Below, in pieces: positions 1-5,084 of a stretch of 6,391 bases of DNA (positions within the stretch are counted from its first letter, which is position 1; every line of letters starts with the position of its first letter). The stretch covers positions 1 through 6,391 of the forward strand of contig SLMF01000627.1 of assembly GCA_007133715.1 (NCBI GenBank), in the 5' to 3' direction. This DNA comes from Planctomycetaceae bacterium. Lineage in GTDB: Bacteria > Planctomycetota > Planctomycetia > Pirellulales > Pirellulaceae. The notes under the pieces are model-generated. The model saw only the letters and a list, made by a program, of their open reading frames with translations. It ran no database searches and was not told where the DNA came from. A program made the position numbers and the translations under genes.

Positions 1-1016
1 ACGACGAGTACGTGGTGTGTTTCCGGTTGTCCGACGGCGAGTTTCTTTGGAAGGCCCGCTTGGGGCCGCCCTGGACCAGCGGCCGTGCCGACTGGCAAAG
101 CTCGCGTTCGACTCCCACGGTGGATGGGGAGCTTCTGTATGTCCTGACGCCTCATGGCAACCTGGTGTGTCTGGAAACGGCCACCGGGAACGAGCGTTGG
201 CGAAAGCACTTGGTCGACGATCTGGGCGGCCGGCGCGGGGACGGTTGGGGCTACAGCGAATCGGTGCTGATCGACGGCGAGCGTTTGATATGCACACCCG
301 GGGGCGAGTCGGCCACGATGGTCGCGTTGGACAAAACGACGGGCGAAGTCATCTGGAGGGCGTCGCGGCCCGGCGACCGCGGAGCCGGACATGCCTCGGC
401 GGTTATCAGCCAGGTGGGTGGCACGCGGGTGTACGTCAACACCACGGCCGGCGGTGCCTTGGGCGTCCGTGCCCGCGATGGGCAATTGATGTGGAGCTAT
501 CCGATCGACCGGACCACGTCGGTGATCCCCAATCCGATTGTCCGGGACGATTTGGTCTTTTTCACAGCCGGTTATCGTCGCGGCGGGGCCCTGTTACGGC
601 AGATACCGGCCCGCAACGGGCGAGTGGATATTCAAGAGGTGTATCCGCTGCGCACCGAATTGACGAACAAGCACGGGGGCGTGGTCTTGGTCGGCGATCA
701 TTTGTATGGCGATTCCGATGACTCGGGCAACCCCTTCTGCGCCGAGCTGATGACGGGTGACGTGGTTTGGCGGTCCCGCGGCGCGGGCCGCGGCTCGGCC
801 TGCATCGCGGCTGCCGACGGCCATCTGTATATCCGCTGGGCCTGCGGGACAATCGCGCTGGCCCCCGCCAGCCCCGACGGCTACCACGAGCAGAGCACAT
901 TCCGGGTTCCGGGCAGTGGCGATCGACCCAGCTGGTCCCACCCCGTAATCGCCGGCGGCCGCTTGTACCTCCGCGAAGGCGATACGATTCTGTGCTACGA
1001 CGTTACGGCGAATTAG
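1..1016 (+). CDS. PQQ-like beta-propeller repeat protein (BamB-like), 5'-truncated
   Basis: The frame is open at the left edge (codon phase begins at base 3) and ends at TAG 1014-1016, giving 337 visible residues. The N-terminus, including any signal peptide, lies outside the window. The protein is a string of propeller-blade repeats of the PQQ/BamB type, each ending in a variant of the motif (L/V)-x-A-L-D-x-x-T-G-x-x-x-W. Clear copies are C-F-R-L-S-D-G-E-F-L-W near residues 7-17, C-L-E-T-A-T-G-N-E-R-W near 56-66, A-L-D-K-T-T-G-E-V-I-W near 108-118, R-A-R-D-G-Q-L-M-W near 156-164 and A-E-L-M-T-G-D-V-V-W near 247-256. Weaker blades follow to the C-terminus. The W-G-Y-S-E-S and I-C-T-P-G-G segments (about residues 82-101) match what I recall of exported planctomycete members. 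Such proteins are usually periplasmic scaffolds or quinoprotein-dehydrogenase-like; no catalytic function can be assigned here. An internal GTG at base 12 is not a likely start because it falls inside a blade. The gene converges on the DUF4838 gene and their stop codons overlap. Confidence 0.9.
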   Translation, partial: DEYVVCFRLSDGEFLWKARLGPPWTSGRADWQSSRSTPTVDGELLYVLTPHGNLVCLETATGNERWRKHLVDDLGGRRGDGWGYSESVLIDGERLICTPGGESATMVALDKTTGEVIWRASRPGDRGAGHASAVISQVGGTRVYVNTTAGGALGVRARDGQLMWSYPIDRTTSVIPNPIVRDDLVFFTAGYRRGGALLRQIPARNGRVDIQEVYPLRTELTNKHGGVVLVGDHLYGDSDDSGNPFCAELMTGDVVWRSRGAGRGSACIAAADGHLYIRWACGTIALAPASPDGYHEQSTFRVPGSGDRPSWSHPVIAGGRLYLREGDTILCYDVTAN

Positions 1017-3496
1017 GGTCGGTCGGCCTGGACCACCTCCCGAGGCAACAGCAGCTCGCGGTGGTTGCGAGCCAGATAGGGTGGGACGGTCAGCAACCGC
1101 AACTGGGCTCGTGAACGTTCGACTTGCCACAGCCGTCCGTCTTGCCCCTCCGGCACTGGGATGGTGAAGTAGCCGGGCGCGTCGACTTGGGCCAGCGACA
1201 GCACTTCGTTGCCATCCGCATCGCGGAGTTGGCCCGAGGCGTGATCGACGAAGCCGGCCACAACCTCGGTACCGCGGGGTACGTAGAAGTACAGTGTCCA
1301 TGCGCCACGCACGGGCGGGGGCGACCCCGGAGTACAGCTCAGCACCATCGGCCAGTCGTCTTGCCAGACCAGACGGCTCGCATCGCCCCCGTCGCGCAGC
1401 TCCAGCCGATGCAGGCCCTGCTGGGAACTGCGCAACACCACTCGCCGCTCCTGACCATCCGGCGGGATGGAGCGGTCGCTGTCCACCGCCGCATCTGTCG
1501 GCGAGCCGTCGGCGAACAACTGCAGATGCACGTTGCCGCGATCCCGATAATGAGCGATCAGCCCGCCCGTCACCTTCAAGGGCAACTCACCCGGCTGAGC
1601 GAACCAGGTGTACAGCTCGCACCCGCCCTGGCGGCCATGTCGTTGGTAAATATCCCCCAGGTTCCCGGTGGGAACTTCCGGCAGATTCAAGGGCGTTGCG
1701 GGCACCAGATTCTGGCTGAATGTCACGGGAGTGAACTGGGCCACGGGATGATCGCGAATCCCGTTTTCCAGAATTTCCAGGGTTTCATCGGCGGTGTAGC
1801 CGGACTCGTCCTGCCAGGCGTCGGGGATGGTTTCCCAATCCAGACCTTGGGACTGTCGCCAGGGCCACATCCCGCGGAAATGCACCATGCCGCCGTCCCG
1901 GATGCGATGCGCGTGGCGCAGGGCCGCGCCCTGTTCGTCTCGCAGCTTCCATTCGACATACCGCGTGTAGGAGATCAACTCATCGATCCGCCGGCGCACG
2001 GCGGGGTCTTCGGCGGCCCGCTGGCGACCTTCGGCCAGACTGCGATACATCCGCCCGACCAGGCTCGGGCTGAGCAAGGGGTGATTGTCGCCATCGATCA
2101 GCCGGTAGAATTCGGCCAGGGGCTCGCGAGCCGGCCCGAAGGCGCGTGTCAGGAAGTCGTCCACGATTTCGGGCACCCGCTCGGCTTCGTCCAGGTCCCA
2201 GAGGATACGGGAGGCCACGTAGTATCCCAGCCCGTTCGGGCCCCAGTTATCGCTGGATTCGGCATCGTGGAAGCGGACGTTTCGGGCGTAGAAATCGGGC
2301 AGCGAATCGGCTAGGTACGACGGCCGGGAAGCACGCGCCCGCCCCGGCAGGTCCCAATCCCAGGGCAGTACACTGAAATAGTCATACACGCCCATCACCG
2401 CGCCCTGAGCTTGCCAGCCGTCGATGATTTCTTCCAACGTGAACCCGCCGCGGAGGAAACCCGCCGTCGCGCTCACAATCACCCGCGGATGCACGCGAAT
2501 CGAGGGCGGCGGACTATGTTCGTTGTAAGCGTACATCCCGACATAACGGGTGCCTGATTCCAAGCGGTTGATCGCGTCCGCCACTTCGTTCGCCAAAGTC
2601 AACACGCGGTTGCTGATCCCGCCCATCTCCTGACAGGGCGGGCATTCGCACCAGTTGCCCCCGTCCGACGGGTCCATCGAAATGCTGTCACGCTCGGGCT
2701 CCGCCTGCATGACGCGGCAAGCATGCTCGACCACCAATTGCCGGAGTTCGGGGTTGGAAATGCAAAATTTCAGATCGTTGCCCGTCGTGCGGCGTTGGCC
2801 GTCCACCAGGGCGAAGAACTCGGGGTTTTCGTCAAACGCCTCGCGATTGGCCGCAAGGATCGCCTCGTAGTAATGCGAACTGTGCAGACGAAAACCCTGT
2901 GCCACCCGGTTGCGAGCCAGCCATTGGCGATACCCGGCCACCCGCGAGGGCAACGGGCCATAGCCGTACCAGATACGGCGGGCATGGAAAGCCGGGCTCT
3001 CCACAGCGTCCCAGGCCACCTGCAGTTCCGTCAATTCGGGCACCACCTCCCAGATCTCGCCCGGAAAAAACTGGCGATACCCCAGCCGGTAAAGAAAATC
3101 CCACACCGCATGTTCGACCGCCAGCTCGCTGGCCCCGATCAACCAAACCCCCTCGGCATGCGAGCGCAGCAGGTATTCTTCACGGCGGAGAGGATCGTCA
3201 GCGTCGAAGACCAGGCCGGTGGCGAGTTCCGGAAAATCGGCAGCTCGGCCCACGGCCAGTCCCGTCGCACCCGAGCCCTCCACCACGGGAACCTCGGCTT
3301 TCCCGATGCGTGCCAAGTACTCGGCCAGCACCTCCGCCGCCGCCCGCACGCGAGGCGGCGAGTCGGCCGCGACCACCACCGGTTGCGATACGCCACCGCC
3401 CGACTCGATCAGCACCCGCGGCACCGCCTCGGACGCCGACAGCGGCAAACCGGGCACGCCGAACAACAGAAACACGACTATCCCACGCTGGATCAT
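1013..3496 (-). CDS. Secreted DUF4838 protein (glycosidase-like, activity unknown)
   Basis: The product is 827 residues. ATG 3496 is chosen because AGAGGAG lies 7 bases upstream and because M-I-Q-R-G-I-V-V-F-L-L-F-G begins a clear Sec signal peptide, with cleavage probably near A21-A24. The frame stays open to 3685, but that extension has no signal and overlaps htrA. Residues about 25-165 resemble the N-terminal alpha/beta domain that precedes the catalytic barrel in GH67 and GH20 enzymes. They end in Y-R-Q-F-F-P-G-E-I-W-E-V-V-P (about 140-153), close to the L-G-x-R-W-F-x-P-G-E motif I associate with DUF4838 proteins. Residues about 175-450 form the DUF4838 core, with N-P-E-F-F-A-L (224-230), the cysteine cluster C-E-C-P-P-C (283-288) and A-Y-N-E-H (323-327). 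E326 or a nearby acid could be catalytic, but this is a guess. Residues about 600-827 are beta-rich (Y-F-Y-V-P-R-G-T) and look like a carbohydrate-binding accessory module. The likely role is polysaccharide or glycoconjugate processing outside the cytoplasm. Family placement is firm; the reaction and substrate are unknown. Confidence 0.88.
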   Translation of the reverse strand: MIQRGIVVFLLFGVPGLPLSASEAVPRVLIESGGGVSQPVVVAADSPPRVRAAAEVLAEYLARIGKAEVPVVEGSGATGLAVGRAADFPELATGLVFDADDPLRREEYLLRSHAEGVWLIGASELAVEHAVWDFLYRLGYRQFFPGEIWEVVPELTELQVAWDAVESPAFHARRIWYGYGPLPSRVAGYRQWLARNRVAQGFRLHSSHYYEAILAANREAFDENPEFFALVDGQRRTTGNDLKFCISNPELRQLVVEHACRVMQAEPERDSISMDPSDGGNWCECPPCQEMGGISNRVLTLANEVADAINRLESGTRYVGMYAYNEHSPPPSIRVHPRVIVSATAGFLRGGFTLEEIIDGWQAQGAVMGVYDYFSVLPWDWDLPGRARASRPSYLADSLPDFYARNVRFHDAESSDNWGPNGLGYYVASRILWDLDEAERVPEIVDDFLTRAFGPAREPLAEFYRLIDGDNHPLLSPSLVGRMYRSLAEGRQRAAEDPAVRRRIDELISYTRYVEWKLRDEQGAALRHAHRIRDGGMVHFRGMWPWRQSQGLDWETIPDAWQDESGYTADETLEILENGIRDHPVAQFTPVTFSQNLVPATPLNLPEVPTGNLGDIYQRHGRQGGCELYTWFAQPGELPLKVTGGLIAHYRDRGNVHLQLFADGSPTDAAVDSDRSIPPDGQERRVVLRSSQQGLHRLELRDGGDASRLVWQDDWPMVLSCTPGSPPPVRGAWTLYFYVPRGTEVVAGFVDHASGQLRDADGNEVLSLAQVDAPGYFTIPVPEGQDGRLWQVERSRAQLRLLTVPPYLARNHRELLLPREVVQADRP

Positions 3497-3503
3497 CCAA
3501 ACG

Positions 3504-3510
3504 CTCCTCT
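3504..3510 (-). promoter_or_regulatory. Ribosome binding site of the DUF4838 gene
   Basis: On the minus strand this reads AGAGGAG, with 7 bases before ATG 3496. It decides the start codon: the ATG directly precedes a signal peptide, while the longer open frame up to 3685 has no comparable site and would bury that signal peptide. Confidence 0.75.
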
Positions 3511-3538
3511 CCCGACGCACCTGCCTCGTATTCCTCGC

Positions 3539-3567
3539 AACATAAGCCATGCCGCCCACTCCGCCAA
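3539..3567 (-). promoter_or_regulatory. Weak candidate sigma70-type promoter upstream of the DUF4838 gene
   Basis: In the 157-bp gap between htrA and the DUF4838 gene, the minus strand carries TTGGCG (3562-3567), a 17-bp spacer and TATGTT (3539-3544). Each hexamer matches 4 of 6 consensus bases, and the -10 ends 42 bases before the ATG, which leaves room for a leader holding the RBS. The match is poor enough to arise by chance, and planctomycete promoters are not well covered by the E. coli consensus. If real, it would let DUF4838 be expressed apart from htrA. A GC-rich inverted repeat (3561-3565 against 3572-3576) overlaps the -35. The rest of the gap (3568-3653) shows only an 8-bp palindrome, AACCGGTT, at 3637-3644. 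Confidence 0.2.
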
Positions 3568-3653
3568 CCGGGGCGGCGGCGCGGTTCCACACAATGCGAT
3601 GCAAAACCCGAGCGGCCAGCCGTCGCCCATAACCCGAACCGGTTGCAAATCGG

Positions 3654-4850
3654 CTAATCACCCTCTCCCAGCACCACGCCCACATGGAACTCGCGTCCTT
3701 CGCGGAGCACGGTCAGCACCACCTCATCTCCCGGGCTGCGATTATCGATCGCCGAGAGCAGTTCGTCAGCCAAACGGATGGGTTTTCCGTCGATCGCGAT
3801 GATGATGTCGGCCGCGCTGCGATCGATCTGCGTCTCTTCGTAGACGAAAGGTCCGCGTCGCCGTTGTTGGCGTACCATGCGGAACCCCCGCAGTCCCGAC
3901 TGATCCGCAGGCCCCCCCGGGGTAAGGGTTGCGATCACCAACCCTTTGTCGGTTTGGTAAACACGCGTGATGCCCAGGTCGGCCCGAACCACCCGGCCTT
4001 TTTGGATCAACTGGGGCACGACACGTTGGATGTTATTGACGGGGATCGCGAACCCGACGCCCGTGTTTTCTCCGGTGCGGCTGGCAATCGCCGTATTCAT
4101 TCCGATCAGCCGTCCGCGGCTATCCAGCAGCGGACCTCCGGAATTCCCGCGATTCAGCGCAGCATCGATTTGGATAATGGACTTCATCGTCCGTTCGCGA
4201 CGGGCGGGCAGCGAGCGATTCAGGCTGGAAATGATACCCACGGTCATCGTCCGTTCCAGCCCGAAAGGGTTACCGATTGCATACACCTTTTGACCCACGC
4301 GCAAACGGTTCGAATCGCCGAACTCGACGGGCACGAGCACCTCGGGCGGTGCCGAGATTCGCAAGACGGCCATATCGTAGACGGGGTCTGCCCCCATCAA
4401 CACGGCATCGTACGTTTCGCCATCGAATAAAGTAACTCGGATTTCGCGAGCATCCTCGATCACGTGGAAATTGGTAAGGATATGCCCTTCGGCATCGAGG
4501 ACGGAGCCCGAGCCCGCGCCTTCGGCGGGCGACTCGAGCATAAAGAAGAAGTTGTCGGGTCGCCCGACGCGGGTGGTGATATTGACCACACTTCGGTTGA
4601 CCTTTTCGTAAACTCGCACATTAACGCGTTCTTCGGGGGTGAGATCCTCGTCGTTAGAGGGGTCCTGGAGTGAATGCGAATCACGGACGGAGGCAAAGTG
4701 TCCCGTGTTCGCGGGACGATTTTCCGCGGTGGCCGAGCGACCGAAATCTTGGGCGCCCACGTTCGGTTCCAGGAGCGACACATTGATCCAAGTTGCCAGC
4801 CAGGCACCGAGAACGGCGGAAGCGACACACAACAAGAGGGTTTTTTTCAT
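3654..4850 (-). CDS. htrA: HtrA/Deg-family serine protease (S1C) with one PDZ domain
   Basis: The product is 398 residues, a trypsin-like serine endopeptidase acting in envelope protein quality control. ATG 4850 is preferred because GGAGG lies 9 bases upstream; the in-frame TTG at 4859 would abut that site with no spacing. Residues about 3-27 (K-K-T-L-L-L-C-V-A-S-A-V-L-G-A-W) form a hydrophobic segment that could be a DegS-like anchor or a cleaved signal. A polar linker follows to about residue 70. The protease domain spans about 75-285 with an intact triad: His129 in T-N-F-H-V-I, Asp159 in Y-D-M-A-V-L and Ser237 in G-N-S-G-G-P-L. The oxyanion-region motif A-I-G-N-P-F-G (191-197) is also present. 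One PDZ domain occupies about 290-396, as in DegS, rather than two as in DegP. Between its G-L-R (319-321) and A-D-I-I-I-A-I-D-G (347-355) sits an enlarged loop containing R-M-V-R-Q-Q-R-R-R. The gene lies upstream of DUF4838 on the same strand and is divergent from the solute-binding gene. The family call is secure; the symbol is a family-level name only. Confidence 0.95.
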   Translation of the reverse strand: MKKTLLLCVASAVLGAWLATWINVSLLEPNVGAQDFGRSATAENRPANTGHFASVRDSHSLQDPSNDEDLTPEERVNVRVYEKVNRSVVNITTRVGRPDNFFFMLESPAEGAGSGSVLDAEGHILTNFHVIEDAREIRVTLFDGETYDAVLMGADPVYDMAVLRISAPPEVLVPVEFGDSNRLRVGQKVYAIGNPFGLERTMTVGIISSLNRSLPARRERTMKSIIQIDAALNRGNSGGPLLDSRGRLIGMNTAIASRTGENTGVGFAIPVNNIQRVVPQLIQKGRVVRADLGITRVYQTDKGLVIATLTPGGPADQSGLRGFRMVRQQRRRGPFVYEETQIDRSAADIIIAIDGKPIRLADELLSAIDNRSPGDEVVLTVLREGREFHVGVVLGEGD

Positions 4851-4859
4851 TGCAAGCAA

Positions 4860-4864
4860 CCTCC
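4860..4864 (-). promoter_or_regulatory. Ribosome binding site of htrA
   Basis: The minus strand reads GGAGG, 9 bases before ATG 4850. This spacing favours the ATG (M-K-K-T...) over the TTG at 4859, which would follow the site directly. Confidence 0.7.
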
Positions 4865-4881
4865 AGACGAATTACAAATCG

Positions 4882-4900
4882 GTGCGGGAGGATTCCCCAC
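4882..4900 (-). promoter_or_regulatory. Small imperfect hairpin in the probable htrA leader
   Basis: Bases 4882-4884 (GTG) pair with 4898-4900 (CAC), and 4886-4889 (GGGA) pair with 4894-4897 (TCCC). Base 4885 is bulged and the loop is 4 nt. The resulting 7-bp stem lies about 17 bases upstream of the htrA RBS. It could be an RNA hairpin in the leader or a DNA operator half-site pair. There is no U-run on either strand, so it is not an intrinsic terminator. Function is unproven and a stem this short can occur by chance. Confidence 0.2.
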
Positions 4901-5084
4901 TGCCTCTGCCTGAAAACGATACGCGAAAGCGGCGAGGGTGACCAGCGGAATTCTTGTTCGGTCGGCAAAAGAGGACTGCACGAAACAGGGAGAACGCGGT
5001 AGGCTATGACCAAGGAGTGCCGAGCTTCATGCGGTGGGGGTCGGCCGAGTCGATTGATCGAAAGTAAAGATGGGAAACAGCGTC

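Larger units (their letters stand above)
4851..5084. other. Divergent intergenic region, htrA / solute-binding lipoprotein gene
   Basis: These 234 bases separate two divergently transcribed genes, so the promoters of both should lie here. No strong -35/-10 pair is visible on either strand. Recognisable elements are the htrA RBS, a small imperfect hairpin at 4882-4900, an 8-bp palindrome TCGGCCGA (5041-5048) and an interrupted inverted repeat CGAT-TG-ATCG (5051-5060). The last two lie just upstream of the possible starts (5070, 5085) of the binding-protein gene and could be operator-like or chance. No small coding region with an RBS is apparent. Confidence 0.6.

Noticed and set aside
1124..2314. 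A 396-codon open frame on the plus strand, opposite the DUF4838 gene.
   Set aside because: It lies wholly antisense to a recognisable gene, shows no domain or signal, and is the kind of long shadow frame expected in GC-rich DNA.
3551..3580. GC-rich inverted repeat (CCGCC at 3561-3565 against GGCGG at 3572-3576, and a wider GCCGCC/GGCGGC pair) as a terminator of htrA.
   Set aside because: No T-run follows on the relevant strand, and runs of C-C-G repeats produce such pairing by chance.
3497..3685. A 63-codon upstream extension of the DUF4838 reading frame, overlapping the end of htrA.
   Set aside because: ATG 3496 has a good RBS and starts a clear signal peptide. The extension is Arg-rich, lacks a signal sequence and would bury the real one.
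2723..3802. A 359-codon open frame on the plus strand spanning the DUF4838 gene start and the htrA end.
   Set aside because: It is antisense to two well-supported genes and their gap, and its translation is low-complexity (Arg, His, Pro-rich).
4841..4847. Seven-A run at the start of htrA as a slippage or programmed-frameshift site.
   Set aside because: It simply encodes K-K after the start Met, common in signal sequences. The codon phase does not fit an X-XXY-YYZ slippery heptamer.
4851..4859. TTG at 4859 as the htrA start, adding M-L-A before M-K-K-T.
   Set aside because: GGAGG at 4860-4864 would touch the TTG directly, while it is 9 bases from ATG 4850.
4871..4876. TGTAAT on the minus strand as a -10 box for htrA (5 of 6 matches).
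   Set aside because: The hexamer 17 bp upstream (TGGGGA) matches poorly, and the implied transcription start would fall on the RBS.
3646..4882. CAAATCGG at 3646-3653 and 4875-4882 flanking htrA as a possible direct repeat from insertion.
   Set aside because: An 8-base match is expected by chance at this scale, and no other sign of mobility is present.
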